DNA of 64,000 nucleotides from Tenggerimyces sp963762635 (GCA_963762635.1 CAVXLQ010000018.1:310001-374000), one strand, 5' to 3'; shown: positions 8,168-16,716, counted from the first letter of the stretch. Made by a program: numbers and translations. Notes: a model not told the origin generated them from the sequence alone.

Positions 8168-9550
8168 TCAGCAACCAACCAACCGTTGCGCGAGGTATCC
8201 CGGAACCTCGGCGACGGGCACCCGTTCCTGCTTCATCGAGTCGCGTTCGCGCACGGTCACAGCGTCGTCCTCCAGCGACTCGAAGTCGATCGTCACGCAG
8301 TACGGCGTGCCGATCTCGTCCTGCCGCCGGTAGCGGCGGCCGATCGCGCCGGCGTCGTCGAACTCCACGTTCCAGGACCTCCGCAGCGTGCTCGCGAGCT
8401 GCTTGGCCTTGGGCGACAGCCCGGGGTTGCGCGACAGTGGGAGGACGGCGACCTTCACGGGGGCGAGGCGCGGGTCGAGCCTCAGCACGGTGCGCTTCTC
8501 GAGCACGCCCTTGGCGTTCGGCGCCTCGTCCTCGGTGTAGGCGTCGAGCAGGAACGCGAGCACGGAGCGGGTCAGCCCGGCGGACGGCTCGATGACGTAC
8601 GGCGTCCAGCGGTTGCCCTTCTCCTGGTCGAAGTAGGAGAGGTCGACGCCGGACTTCTTGGAGTGCGTGGCGAGGTCGTAGTCCGTCCGGTTCGCGATGC
8701 CCTCGAGCTCGGAGAACTCCTCGCCGCCGAAGCGGAAGCGGTACTCGATGTCGACGGTCCGCTTGGAGTAGTGGGAGAGCTTCTCCTTCGGGTGCTCGAA
8801 GAAGCGGAGGTTGTCGGGGTTCATGCCGAGGCCGACGTACCAGTCCCAGCGCGCCTGCAGCCACTCGTCGTGCACCTGCTCGTCGGTGCCGGGCTCGACG
8901 AAGTACTCCAGCTCCATCTGCTCGAACTCGCGGGTGCGGAAGATGAAGTTGCCGGGCGTGATCTCGTTCCGGAACGACTTGCCGACCTGCGCGATGCCGA
9001 ACGGCGGCTTCTTGCGGGCGGCCTGCATGACGTTCGCGAAGTTGACGAAGATGCCCTGGGCGGTCTCTGGCCTGAGGTAGTGCAGGCCCTCCGCGGACTC
9101 GACGGGGCCGAGGTTGGTCTTGAGCAAGCCGTTGAACATGCGCTGCTCGGTGAACGCGCCCTTCGCGCCGCAGTGGGTGCAGTTGACGTCCGACAGGTCG
9201 GGCTGGGGCGGTCGGCCGTGCTTGGCCTCGAACGCTTCCTCGAGGTGGTCGGCGCGGAACCTGCGGTGGCAGGCCTGGCACTCGGTGAGCGGGTCGACGA
9301 ACGCCTCGACGTGGCCGGAGGCTTCCCAGACCTGCTTGGGGAGGATGACGCTGGAGTCGAGCCCGACGATGTCGTCCCGGCCCTGCACCATGCTGCGCCA
9401 CCACTGGCGCTTGATGTTCTCCTTGAGCTCGACGCCGAGCGGGCCGTAGTCCCAAGCCGAACGGGTGCCACCGTAGATCTCGCCGCACGGGAAGACGAAC
9501 CCGCGTCGCTTGCAGAGGCTGACGAGGGATTCGATGCGATCTACTGGCAC
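8168..9550 (-). CDS. glyS: Glycyl-tRNA synthetase (alpha2 type)
   Basis: 460 residues; class II synthetase that charges tRNA-Gly. The N-terminus DRIESLVSLCKRRGFVFPCGEIYGG, the motif region FRNEITPGNFIFRTREFEQMELE (motif 2 with catalytic Arg) and GLTRSVLAFLLDAY (motif 3) identify the single-chain eukaryote/actinobacteria-type enzyme rather than the alpha2-beta2 GlyQS. CQACHRRF and CTHCGAKG form a zinc-binding insertion. The C-terminal anticodon-binding domain (VAVLPLS... onward) is complete. Start GTG at 9550 is chosen because GGAGAG lies 7 bases upstream; ATG at 9565 is in frame but lacks a ribosome site. Confidence 0.96.
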   Translation of the reverse strand: MPVDRIESLVSLCKRRGFVFPCGEIYGGTRSAWDYGPLGVELKENIKRQWWRSMVQGRDDIVGLDSSVILPKQVWEASGHVEAFVDPLTECQACHRRFRADHLEEAFEAKHGRPPQPDLSDVNCTHCGAKGAFTEQRMFNGLLKTNLGPVESAEGLHYLRPETAQGIFVNFANVMQAARKKPPFGIAQVGKSFRNEITPGNFIFRTREFEQMELEYFVEPGTDEQVHDEWLQARWDWYVGLGMNPDNLRFFEHPKEKLSHYSKRTVDIEYRFRFGGEEFSELEGIANRTDYDLATHSKKSGVDLSYFDQEKGNRWTPYVIEPSAGLTRSVLAFLLDAYTEDEAPNAKGVLEKRTVLRLDPRLAPVKVAVLPLSRNPGLSPKAKQLASTLRRSWNVEFDDAGAIGRRYRRQDEIGTPYCVTIDFESLEDDAVTVRERDSMKQERVPVAEVPGYLAQRLVGC

Positions 9551-9856
9551 GCCTGGACTCTCCATCCGGCTGGCTGTCGGCGAGGGCAAGTCGTCCCACG
9601 ATAGCCAGGTCCGCAAGGGGTTGGCGCTCCGGCCCGCCCCTGAGGTGTGACCCATCGCACGGCGCGCCGCGGCATGTCGCGGCGGATATGGACAGATTTG
9701 CCCGAATCGACGTTCGCCGGGCCCAGGGAGTTGGACAGATCTCGGTGCTTCAGCCGTGAGTTGTTCCAGTGATCTCGGTCTAGAGGCCGAGATCAGTGGA
9801 ACAAGTCCGCGGCCCTCGGTCCAAACGGGGCTAGGCGTGGACGTAGGCTCAGGGCC
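9551..9856. other. Intergenic region upstream of glyS
   Basis: 306 bases separate the divergent starts of glyS (minus) and the DUF6703 gene (plus). Apart from the long inverted repeat at 9761-9804 I see no ORF, tRNA or obvious T-box elements. Promoters for both directions must lie here, but I cannot place them with confidence. Confidence 0.6.
9761..9804. repeat. 18-bp inverted repeat with one mismatch, glyS/DUF6703 intergenic
   Basis: Arms TTGTTCCAGTGATCTCGG (9761-9778) and its near-complement (9787-9804) differ at one position and enclose an 8-base loop, TCTAGAGG. There is no U-tract, and it lies between divergent starts, so it is not an ordinary terminator. It could be a regulator site or a leader hairpin of either gene. 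Confidence 0.7.
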
Positions 9857-10222
9857 ATGTCCAACCGCCGCCGGTCCCAGCAGGGCGCTGCCCGTCCGCG
9901 TCCGGCCACACCCGCCGGTCAGTCCACGGGGCGGCCGGCGTCGCCGGGGTTCCGGGGAAAGGTCGAACGGTTCAGCTACCCGATCCTCAGCGGGCTGCAC
10001 CGGCAGCCGCGCTGGCTGGTGGTCGGCGGGCTCGTCGTCCTGCTCGTCGCCGGACTGCTCGCCCCCAAGGTGGTCGCCGTGCCCGCGCTGGCCGTCGCGG
10101 TCGCGTTCCTCGGCTGGCTGACCTACCTGGCCTGGCCCGAGATCCACGGCAGCCGCCGGCTGGTCCGCGTCGTCGCGTTCGTCCTCGCCATCGCCGCCGT
10201 GGTCATGCGTGCCGCGACCTAG
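9857..10222 (+). CDS. DUF6703 family small membrane protein
   Basis: 121 residues. An Arg/Pro/Ser-rich cytoplasmic N-terminus (1-45) precedes two or three hydrophobic helices (about 53-72, 75-92 and 100-118). The layout matches the DUF6703 family found near glyS in actinobacteria. ATG at 9857 has AGGGCC upstream. No enzymatic motif; function unknown. Confidence 0.72.
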   Translation: MSNRRRSQQGAARPRPATPAGQSTGRPASPGFRGKVERFSYPILSGLHRQPRWLVVGGLVVLLVAGLLAPKVVAVPALAVAVAFLGWLTYLAWPEIHGSRRLVRVVAFVLAIAAVVMRAAT

Positions 10223-10304
10223 CCAAAGCTCTCGCCCTTCGTAGTCGGTCACTCACGGTCAGTATTATGCCTCTGACTTCGTTTGACAGTCACGAAGAGT
10301 AAGT

Positions 10305-10319
10305 TGAGAATGATTCTCA
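10305..10319 (+). promoter_or_regulatory. Zur box at the znuA start
   Basis: TGAGAATGATTCTCA is an almost perfect palindrome with the AATGATT core of actinobacterial Zur (Fur-family) sites. It overlaps the start region of znuA (ATG candidates at 10310 and 10319), so a bound Zur would block transcription or early elongation. A TATTAT near 10263 may be the -10. The cognate regulator is encoded at 13037-13444. Confidence 0.85.
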
Positions 10320-11251
10320 TGTTCTTCCGTAGCTCCGCCGTCGTCGCCCTCGTTCTGGCAGGTGGGTTGGCCCTGTCCGCCTGCGGTTCCAACGCGGCCG
10401 GTACGGGTGGTGACAAGCTCGAGGTCGTCACCGCGTTCTATCCGTTGCAGTACGCGACCGAGCAGATCGCCGGCACCCACGCCACCGTCACCAACCTCAC
10501 CAAGCCCGGCGCGGAGCCGCACGACCTCGAGCTCACGCCGCAGGACGTCGCGCAGGTGGGCGAGGCCAGCCTGGTCGTCTACCTGCACGGCTTCCAGCCC
10601 GCGGTCGACGACGCGGTCGAGCAGGAGGCCAAGGACAAGAGCCTGGAGGTCGGCACGGCCGCCGACCTCAGCCGCCCCGCCGTCGAAGAACAACACGCCG
10701 AGGGCGAAGAAGCACACGCGGACGAGCTGAAGAACGACCCGCACTTCTGGCTCGACCCCTCCAGGCTCGCCAAGGTGGGCGAAGCGATCGCCGGCAAGCT
10801 CGCCGAAGTCGACCCCGACAACGCCCAGGCCTACAAGGACAACGCGGCCAAGCTCACCAAGGACCTCACAGCGCTGGACAGCGAGTACAAGCAAGGCCTC
10901 GCCAGCTGCGAGAACAAGGACCTCGTCACCAGCCACCAGGCGTTCGGCTACCTCGCCGATCGCTACGGCCTCACCCAGGTCGGCATCAGCGGCCTCACCC
11001 CCGAGCAGGAGCCGTCGCCGGCGAAGCTCGCCGAGGTGTCGAAGTTCGTTCGCGATCACCAGGTCCGTACGATCTACTACGAGACGCTGGTGAGCCCCAC
11101 GATCGCCGAGACCGTCGCCCGCGAGACCGACGCGCAGACGGCCGTGCTCGATCCGCTCGAGGGCATCACCGACGATTCCGCCGCCAAGGACTACCCGGGC
11201 GTCATGCGTGCCAACCTGCAGGCGCTCGAGAAGGGTCAGAGCTGTTCGTGA
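10310..11251 (+). CDS. znuA: Zinc ABC transporter, substrate-binding lipoprotein
   Basis: 313 residues. The signal ends in the lipobox LSAC (Cys25), so the protein is lipid-anchored outside the membrane. It is a cluster A-I metal-binding protein: GAEPHDLELTPQD and NDPHFWLDPSRL give two metal-site histidines, SHQAFGYLADRYGL the third, and a His/Glu-rich loop (about residues 127-143) sits between them, as in ZnuA/AdcA. ATG 10310 has GAAGAG at suitable distance; ATG 10319 is the alternative. The stop overlaps the znuC GTG. Zinc rather than manganese is favoured by the loop, the Zur box and the adjacent zur gene. Confidence 0.93.
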   Translation: MILMFFRSSAVVALVLAGGLALSACGSNAAGTGGDKLEVVTAFYPLQYATEQIAGTHATVTNLTKPGAEPHDLELTPQDVAQVGEASLVVYLHGFQPAVDDAVEQEAKDKSLEVGTAADLSRPAVEEQHAEGEEAHADELKNDPHFWLDPSRLAKVGEAIAGKLAEVDPDNAQAYKDNAAKLTKDLTALDSEYKQGLASCENKDLVTSHQAFGYLADRYGLTQVGISGLTPEQEPSPAKLAEVSKFVRDHQVRTIYYETLVSPTIAETVARETDAQTAVLDPLEGITDDSAAKDYPGVMRANLQALEKGQSCS

Positions 11252-12030
11252 CCGACGCACCCGCGATCAGGGTCCGTGGCGCCACCGTGGCGTTCGGCGA
11301 CCGGCCGGCGCTCCGCCAGGTCGATCTCGACGTCGCGACCGGTGAGGTGGTGGCACTGCTGGGCCCGAACGGGTCCGGCAAGTCCACCTTGATCCACGCG
11401 ATCCTCGGGCTGACCCCCCTGGCGGCCGGCACCATCGAGCTGTTCGGCGTTCCGGCGGCCCGCTTCAAGGACCGCGGCAGGCTCGGGTACGTACCGCAGC
11501 GGCACACCGTCGGCGGCGGCGTTCCGTCCACGGTGCAAGAGGTCGTGAGCTCCGGCCGCCTCTCCAGACGCCCGCTCTTCGCCCCGTTCCTCGGCCCGTT
11601 CGACCGCGAGGTCGTGTGCGACGCGATCGCCACCGTCGGGCTGACCGAGAAGCTCACCGCACCGGTCTCCACGTTGTCGGGCGGCCAGCAACGCCGGGCG
11701 CTCATCGCAAGAGCCCTCGCCGGACAGCCGGACGTCCTGATCATGGACGAGCCGTTCGCCGGCGTCGACGCACCGAACCAGCAGATTCTCGCGCGTACGT
11801 TGGGAGATCTCGTCGAACGAGGCGTCACCCTGCTCCTCGTCACGCACGAGATCGGACCGATCGCCGCGCTGCTGAACCGCGCGGTCGTCCTCAGCCACGG
11901 CCACGTCGTGCACGACGGCGCGCCGGACCAGGACCTGCTCGACCGGTACGGCAACGGCGACCCGCACGCCGGATCCCCTTCGCCTACGAGCGAAACCGTG
12001 CAGCTCGGCAACCTCAACGGATCGAGCTGA
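11248..12030 (+). CDS. znuC: Zinc ABC transporter, ATP-binding protein
   Basis: 260 residues. Walker A GPNGSGKST (39-47), signature LSGGQ (143-147) and Walker B LIMDEP (164-169) are all present, followed by the switch His in LVTHE. It powers zinc import by ZnuA/ZnuB. GTG at 11248 overlaps the znuA stop (GTGA), and only 4 bp separate it from znuB. Confidence 0.95.
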   Translation: MTDAPAIRVRGATVAFGDRPALRQVDLDVATGEVVALLGPNGSGKSTLIHAILGLTPLAAGTIELFGVPAARFKDRGRLGYVPQRHTVGGGVPSTVQEVVSSGRLSRRPLFAPFLGPFDREVVCDAIATVGLTEKLTAPVSTLSGGQQRRALIARALAGQPDVLIMDEPFAGVDAPNQQILARTLGDLVERGVTLLLVTHEIGPIAALLNRAVVLSHGHVVHDGAPDQDLLDRYGNGDPHAGSPSPTSETVQLGNLNGSS

Positions 12031-12034
12031 GGCG

Positions 12035-12991
12035 ATGGAGATCCTCGAGTTCGGCTTCATGCAACGGGCGTTGCTCGCCGCGTTGCTCATCGGCCTGACC
12101 GCGCCGGCGGTCGGTATCTACCTCGTCCAACGCCGCCTCGCGCTGATCGGCGACGGTATGGGCCACGTCGCGCTCACCGGTGTCGGCCTCGGCCTGCTCA
12201 CCGGGCAACAGCCGGTGTGGGTCGCGCTCGCGGTGACGGTGGCGGGTGCGGTGGGGATCGAGCTGATGCGGGCCCGCGGTCGGACCAGCAGCGACGTGGC
12301 GCTGGCCGTGTTGTTCTACGGCGGCATCGCGGGCGGCGTGGTGCTGCTGGCGAAGGCGCCGAGCGGAACGCCGGCGAGCGTGACCGCGTACCTGTTCGGG
12401 TCGATCACGTCGACGACGCCGGGCGATCTCGCGGTGTTCGCCGTGCTGGCGGTCGTCGTGCTGGTGACTGCCGTGGGGCTGTCGCGGGTGCTGTACACGG
12501 TCGGCGGCGACGAGGAGTACGCGCGAGCATCCGGGCTTCCGGTGTTGGGCATGAACATCCTGCTCGCCGTGATGGTCGCGGTCACCGTTGTCGTTTCCAT
12601 GCGCGTCGTCGGGCTGTTGCTGGTGAGCGCGCTGATGATCGTTCCGGTCGCGACCGCGCAGCGGTTGGGTCGCTCGTTCGTCGGAACGTTGGGCGCCGCG
12701 ATGGTGATCGGCGTGCTCGTCAGCGTTGGCGGCGTGGTGACGTCGTTCTATGCCGACACCCCGTCCGGCGGGACGATCGTGCTGCTGGCGATCGGCTTCT
12801 TCCTCGTCGCGACGATCGGCTCGATGGTGTGGGCGGCGGCGTTCCGGCGTTCGCATTCGGAGGCCGAGGACCATCTGCACCGGCACGGACCTACGTGCGG
12901 TCACGAGTCGGTGACGCACGAGGACCATGTGGACTATCTGCACGACGGGCATCGACACGCCGTGCACGGAGCCCACTATGACGAGCACTGA
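12035..12991 (+). CDS. znuB: Zinc ABC transporter permease with His-rich C-terminal tail
   Basis: 318 residues, about eight or nine membrane helices between residues 8 and 265; LIGDGMGHVALTG is the conserved early motif of the ABC-3 family. After the last helix comes an unusual cytoplasmic tail (about 274-318) with some 14 histidines, several in HxH pairs (HLHRHGPTCGHE, YLHDGHRHAVHGAHYDEH) plus one Cys. Such a tail could bind incoming zinc. Third gene of the Zur-controlled operon. Confidence 0.94.
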   Translation: MEILEFGFMQRALLAALLIGLTAPAVGIYLVQRRLALIGDGMGHVALTGVGLGLLTGQQPVWVALAVTVAGAVGIELMRARGRTSSDVALAVLFYGGIAGGVVLLAKAPSGTPASVTAYLFGSITSTTPGDLAVFAVLAVVVLVTAVGLSRVLYTVGGDEEYARASGLPVLGMNILLAVMVAVTVVVSMRVVGLLLVSALMIVPVATAQRLGRSFVGTLGAAMVIGVLVSVGGVVTSFYADTPSGGTIVLLAIGFFLVATIGSMVWAAAFRRSHSEAEDHLHRHGPTCGHESVTHEDHVDYLHDGHRHAVHGAHYDEH

Positions 12992-13036
12992 AGTGGGCCT
13001 ACTCCTGGGTAAGCTGGCGTGATGGGAGGTATCGAC

Positions 13037-13444
13037 GTGAAGACCAGCCCAAGGCTGCGGTCGACCCGGCAGCGCACGGCGGTGGCGGAGTTGCTCGACA
13101 ACGTCGAGGACTTCCGGAGCGCGCAGGAGATCCACGCGATGTTGCGCTCGAAGGGTGATGCCGTCGGCCTCACGACGGTCTACCGCACGTTGCAGTCCCT
13201 CGCCGACGCCGGCGAGGTCGACGCGATCCGTACCGACAACGGCGAAACCGTCTTCCGCCGTTGCGAGAACGCGCGCCACCACCATCACCTGGTCTGCCGC
13301 TCCTGCGGCCGGACGGTCGAGGTGCAGGGCCCGACCGTCGAGAAGTGGGCCGACCGCGTCGCCGACGAAGCCGGCTTCGTCGACGTCACCCACACCCTCG
13401 AGGTCTTCGGCACCTGCGCCGACTGCGCCAAGAAGCAGCGCTAG
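13037..13444 (+). CDS. zur: Zinc uptake regulator, Fur family
   Basis: 135 residues. Winged-helix DNA-binding domain (1-80, with the recognition region AVGLTTVYRTLQSLADAGEV) and a C-terminal dimerisation/metal domain. CxxC pairs Cys87/Cys90 and Cys127/Cys130 form the structural zinc site; Cys76 and His81-His84 fit the regulatory site. GTG 13037 is chosen because GGGAGG lies 7 bases upstream; upstream in-frame GTG/ATG codons at 13019 and 13022 lack such a site. It lies 45 bp after znuB, same strand. The final TAG shares bases with the convergent Nudix gene's stop. Confidence 0.93.
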   Translation: MKTSPRLRSTRQRTAVAELLDNVEDFRSAQEIHAMLRSKGDAVGLTTVYRTLQSLADAGEVDAIRTDNGETVFRRCENARHHHHLVCRSCGRTVEVQGPTVEKWADRVADEAGFVDVTHTLEVFGTCADCAKKQR

Positions 13445-13884
13445 CCACACAGTCGGACGAGCGCCCCGTCGATGGGTGCCAGCCCGTCGAGGGCGTCGGC
13501 GGGATTCCACCAGGTGATCTCGGAGATCTCGTCGTTCGGCTCGAACGGCAGCTGCCGGTCGATCACGCCGCGATAGATCGCCAGCGACTCGACCCGCTCG
13601 GCGGGGGCGTACCAGCAGTGCGCGAACGCCACGAAGTCGAGCTCGTCGGGCCGTTGCCCACTCTCCTCCGCGAGCTCGCGGAACGCCGCCTCACGAGACG
13701 TCTCCCCCGGATCGATCATGCCGCCGGGCAGTTCCCACACCTCGCGAAACCGGTTGAAGACCTGCAAGCACTCCTCGCCACGCCAGAGCACCACCAGCGA
13801 CGCGGTGAGGGGTCCCTCCTGGGTGGCTCGGTCGAATCCGAACAGCCTGTTGCCATCGCTCTGGACGACCGGTAGCTCGAGCAC
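13441..13884 (-). CDS. Nudix hydrolase
   Basis: 147 residues. The Nudix box GGMIDPGETSREAAFRELAEESGQ (about residues 53-76) is intact (GX5EX7REXXEEXG pattern), so it should hydrolyse a nucleoside diphosphate derivative; the substrate is unknown. GTG start is 3 bp after the uppS stop on the same strand, so it is probably the last gene of a recO-uppS-nudix run. It ends tail-to-tail with zur, sharing CTAG. Confidence 0.88.
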   Translation of the reverse strand: MLELPVVQSDGNRLFGFDRATQEGPLTASLVVLWRGEECLQVFNRFREVWELPGGMIDPGETSREAAFRELAEESGQRPDELDFVAFAHCWYAPAERVESLAIYRGVIDRQLPFEPNDEISEITWWNPADALDGLAPIDGALVRLCG

Positions 13885-13887
13885 GGG

Positions 13888-14688
13888 CTAGCGCACGATC
13901 CCGCGGGTGGACTCGGCTTTGCCGTAGCGGCGGTCGCGTTTGGCGAACTCTTCGATCGCGCGCCAGAGGTCGCGGCGGTCGAAGTCGGGGAACAGCGTGT
14001 CCAACACGACGATCTCGGCGTACGACGCCTGCCACAGCAGGAAGTTCGAGACCCGCTGTACCCCCGACGAGCGCACCACGAGGTCCACGTCCGGGATGTC
14101 CGGGTGGTACAGGTACTTCCCCACCGTGCGCTCGTCCACCCGATCCGCCCGCAGCCGCCCGGCGGCGACGTCCTGGGCGATCGCGCGCACGGCGTCGCCG
14201 ATCTCGGCGCGGCCGCCGTAGTTCACGCAGAACTGCAGCGTGATCACGTCGTTGTCGGCCGTTCGCCGCTCGGCCTCCTCGAGCTCGGAGATCACCGACC
14301 GCCACAGTCGCGGCCGGCGGCCGGCCCAGCGGACGCGCACCCCCATCGCGTCGAGCTCGTCGCGGCGCCGGTGGATCACGTCGCGGTTGAAGCCCATCAG
14401 GAACCGCACCTCGTCCGGCGACCGACGCCAGTTCTCGGTGGAGAACGCGAACGCCGACAGGTACTTCACGCCGATCTCGACCGCGCCGGCGATCACGTCG
14501 AACAGCGAGCTCTCGCCCTGCTCGTGGCCCTTCGTCCGCGGGAGTCCGCGCGCCTTCGCCCAACGGCCGTTGCCGTCCATGATCAGCGCTACGTGCCGCG
14601 GCACCAGCTCCGAGGGCAGGACGGGCGGCCGAGCACCCGACGGGTGCGGATTAGGCGGCTCGTACGTACGGCGACGGCGCGGGCTCAC
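13888..14688 (-). CDS. uppS: Isoprenyl (undecaprenyl/decaprenyl) diphosphate synthase
   Basis: 266 residues; cis-prenyltransferase producing the polyprenyl carrier for cell wall synthesis. Motifs: MDGNGRWA (catalytic Asp, phosphate contacts), AFSTENWRR, FCVNYGGRAEI and DLVVRSSGVQRVSNFLLWQ. GTG at 14688 overlaps the recO stop (GTGA), so translation is coupled; longer in-frame starts would lie inside recO. The recO-uppS order is standard in actinobacteria. Confidence 0.95.
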   Translation of the reverse strand: MSPRRRRTYEPPNPHPSGARPPVLPSELVPRHVALIMDGNGRWAKARGLPRTKGHEQGESSLFDVIAGAVEIGVKYLSAFAFSTENWRRSPDEVRFLMGFNRDVIHRRRDELDAMGVRVRWAGRRPRLWRSVISELEEAERRTADNDVITLQFCVNYGGRAEIGDAVRAIAQDVAAGRLRADRVDERTVGKYLYHPDIPDVDLVVRSSGVQRVSNFLLWQASYAEIVVLDTLFPDFDRRDLWRAIEEFAKRDRRYGKAESTRGIVR

Positions 14689-15422
14689 CGCGCGACCCGC
14701 TCGACGTGCGGCAGCGAACGCAACCCACGCTCCAAATGCCATTGCAGGTAAGCAGAAACCAACCCCGTCGCCTCTCGTTGATGCCGCTGCTCGGCCACGT
14801 CGGCCACACCCCAGTCCCCCGCCAGCAGGGCACCGAGCAACACGACGGTCTCAGCCGCCGGAATCGCCACACCCGCCGGCCGGCAGTTCGCGCAGATCAT
14901 CCCACCCGCCGCGGGCGCGAACGCCCGGTGCGGTCCCGCCGTGCCACACCGCGCACAGGCGTCGAACGACGGCGCATACCCCGCGACCGCCAACGAGCGC
15001 AGCAAGAACGAGTCGAGGATCAGGCTCGCGTCGTGGGTGTTCGCCGCCATCGCCTTCAGCGCCGCCGCGAGCAACAGGTACTGCTGGGTGGCCGGCTCGC
15101 GCTCCTCCGCGGTGAGCCGTTCCGCCGCCTCGAGCATCGCGGTCGCCGTCGTGTAGCGCGGATAGTCGGTGCACATCGCCTCGCCGTGCTGGGCGATCGT
15201 CACGACCTGCGTGATCACGTCGAGCGACCGGCCGACCGCGAGCTGCAGGTCGACCTGGCTGCACGGCTCCAACCGCGCGCCGAACCGGGACGTCGTACGC
15301 CGCACGCCTTTGGCCACCGCGCGGATCCGGCCGTGTGACCGGGTCAACAGCGTGATGATCCGGTCGGCCTCGCCGAGCTTCTGCGTGCGCAGCACCACGG
15401 CCTCGTCGACGTACAGGGTCAC
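14685..15422 (-). CDS. recO: DNA repair protein RecO
   Basis: 245 residues. N-terminal OB fold (VDEAVVLRTQKLGEADRII, typical of RecO), helical middle, and a zinc-binding CARCG...CANC element at about residues 153-178. It supports RecF-pathway recombination by loading RecA and annealing strands. GTG start; overlaps uppS. Confidence 0.95.
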   Translation of the reverse strand: MTLYVDEAVVLRTQKLGEADRIITLLTRSHGRIRAVAKGVRRTTSRFGARLEPCSQVDLQLAVGRSLDVITQVVTIAQHGEAMCTDYPRYTTATAMLEAAERLTAEEREPATQQYLLLAAALKAMAANTHDASLILDSFLLRSLAVAGYAPSFDACARCGTAGPHRAFAPAAGGMICANCRPAGVAIPAAETVVLLGALLAGDWGVADVAEQRHQREATGLVSAYLQWHLERGLRSLPHVERVAR

Positions 15423-15438
15423 AGGACCAGTGTCGCAG

Positions 15439-16191
15439 CTAGGCGAGCGTTACCAGCGAAAGCGCCGCGATCACGTTCATGATCATGTGCACCACGATCG
15501 AAGGCCCGAGCCGATCGGTCTGCATGCGGACGAACCCGAGCACCAGTCCGGCGGCCAACAGCAGCACGACGCGGGCCGGCTCGAGGTGGACGACGGCGAA
15601 CAGCAAGGCCGTGACCAGCAACGTCAGCCAGCGGTGCAGGCCGCGGCGCCGGAGCGCCGACCACCACATGCCGCGGAAGTGCAGTTCCTCGGCGAACGGC
15701 GCCAGCACCGCGATCACGGCCAGCGCGTACACCTGTCCGGGCGTGCTCGCGTTCATGGCGACCGTGCCGACGGTGGAGGTCGGCTGGGTGCCGGTGACGC
15801 CGGCGTAGATCACCACGAACGCGGCCGCGCAAGCGAACACCACGACCGCGCCCAGCACGCCGATGCCCACATCGACCCAGCGGAACGTGAAGTGCAGGTC
15901 GGAACGGATCCCGTTCCCGCGCCTGCGGGCGACGAGCAGCGGCCAGCCCGCGAGACTCAGCCAGGCGACCGGCGTGGCGATGATCGTGGCGGTCACCGGG
16001 TCGACGCCGAGGAAGACCGGCAACGCCAGCGCCAGACCGAACGAGATCGCCACGAAGCCGAGTAGCGACCCGATCGCGTGCAGTAAGCCCCAGCGCGGAG
16101 CCGGCAGCACCTGCGTGGCGGCGGAGTCCTGCGCGGCAGGCGGCTGAGGCGGACCGTACGGGTACGTCACCATTCCATCTTTCCGGCTCAT
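15439..16191 (-). CDS. CPBP family intramembrane glutamic endopeptidase
   Basis: 250 residues with six to eight hydrophobic helices. The CAAX-protease/bacteriocin-processing signature is present: EELHFRG (Glu168, Glu169, Arg173), VVHLEP (His202) and a later HMIMNV. A Pro/Gln-rich N-terminal cytoplasmic stretch precedes the helices. Target unknown. Ends 17 bp upstream of recO on the same strand; may form its own unit. Confidence 0.87.
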   Translation of the reverse strand: MSRKDGMVTYPYGPPQPPAAQDSAATQVLPAPRWGLLHAIGSLLGFVAISFGLALALPVFLGVDPVTATIIATPVAWLSLAGWPLLVARRRGNGIRSDLHFTFRWVDVGIGVLGAVVVFACAAAFVVIYAGVTGTQPTSTVGTVAMNASTPGQVYALAVIAVLAPFAEELHFRGMWWSALRRRGLHRWLTLLVTALLFAVVHLEPARVVLLLAAGLVLGFVRMQTDRLGPSIVVHMIMNVIAALSLVTLA

Positions 16192-16266
16192 CGAGGTTTG
16201 CGCCTCCTCGACCCGGGCAGGGGTCTTGATCGACGTACCGTCAAGGAATTGCTAGGAGACGTCTTC

Positions 16267-16599
16267 GTGCTCACACTGACGAACAACGCCGCGACTGTGA
16301 TCAAGTCGCTGACCAGCAACGATGCGTTGCCGGACAGCTCCGGTCTACGCATCGCGGCCCGCCAGGAGAATCTGGAGAGCCTGCAGCTCGGCGTCGCGCC
16401 GGAGCCCACTCAGGGAGATTCTGTCGTTGAGGACCAGGGCGCACGCGTGTTCCTCGGAGAACACGCCAACGACATGCTCGACGAGATGATCCTGGACGCC
16501 GAGGTCGACGAACAGGGCAGCGTGCAGTTCTTCCTCGCGTCGCAGGCGGCGGCGCGAGCGGACACACAGCAGTCCAACGGACAGCAGCCTCACGACTGA
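16267..16599 (+). CDS. HesB/IscA-like protein lacking cysteines
   Basis: 110 residues. LTLTNNAATVIKSLTSN...GLRIAARQ...VFLGEHANDMLDEMILDAEVDEQGSVQFFL follows the Fe-S biosynthesis (HesB/IscA) fold, but there is not a single Cys, so the usual Fe-S ligands (Cys and CGC) are absent. This Cys-less version is common in actinobacteria and is unlikely to carry a cluster. GTG at 16267 follows TAGGAGAC. Divergent from the CPBP gene. Confidence 0.75.
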   Translation: MLTLTNNAATVIKSLTSNDALPDSSGLRIAARQENLESLQLGVAPEPTQGDSVVEDQGARVFLGEHANDMLDEMILDAEVDEQGSVQFFLASQAAARADTQQSNGQQPHD

Positions 16600-16662
16600 T
16601 CCACAAGCCCTCTGCAAGGGGCGGCCGCGTTCGGGTGCTGGGTAGGGGCACTCGGATTGCGG

Positions 16663-16711
16663 GCAGGAGGTCGGTGATCCGCATGGATGCGGCGGGTGAC
16701 CGACCTCCTGC
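16663..16711. terminator. Bidirectional hairpin between convergent genes
   Basis: GCAGGAGGTCGGT (16663-16675) and its exact complement ACCGACCTCCTGC (16699-16711) form a 13-bp stem with further pairing possible inside. It sits between the convergent ends of the HesB-like gene (16599) and the repeat-protein gene (16717), where a terminator is expected. No clear U-tract. Its 3' arm is part of a sequence repeated at 21312-21332. Confidence 0.6.
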
Positions 16712-16716
16712 AACGT

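Noticed and set aside
9551..9856. T-box riboswitch for glyS
   Set aside because: I could not find the T-box conserved sequence or an antiterminator/terminator pair on the minus strand.
9551..10252. Extension of glycyl-tRNA synthetase by over 200 residues
   Set aside because: The extension runs through the intergenic hairpin and into the divergent DUF6703 gene; GTG 9550 has a proper ribosome site and family-like N-terminus.
13019..13036. Earlier GTG/ATG start for zur
   Set aside because: The GGGAGG ribosome site lies inside this stretch, leaving only GTG 13037 properly spaced.
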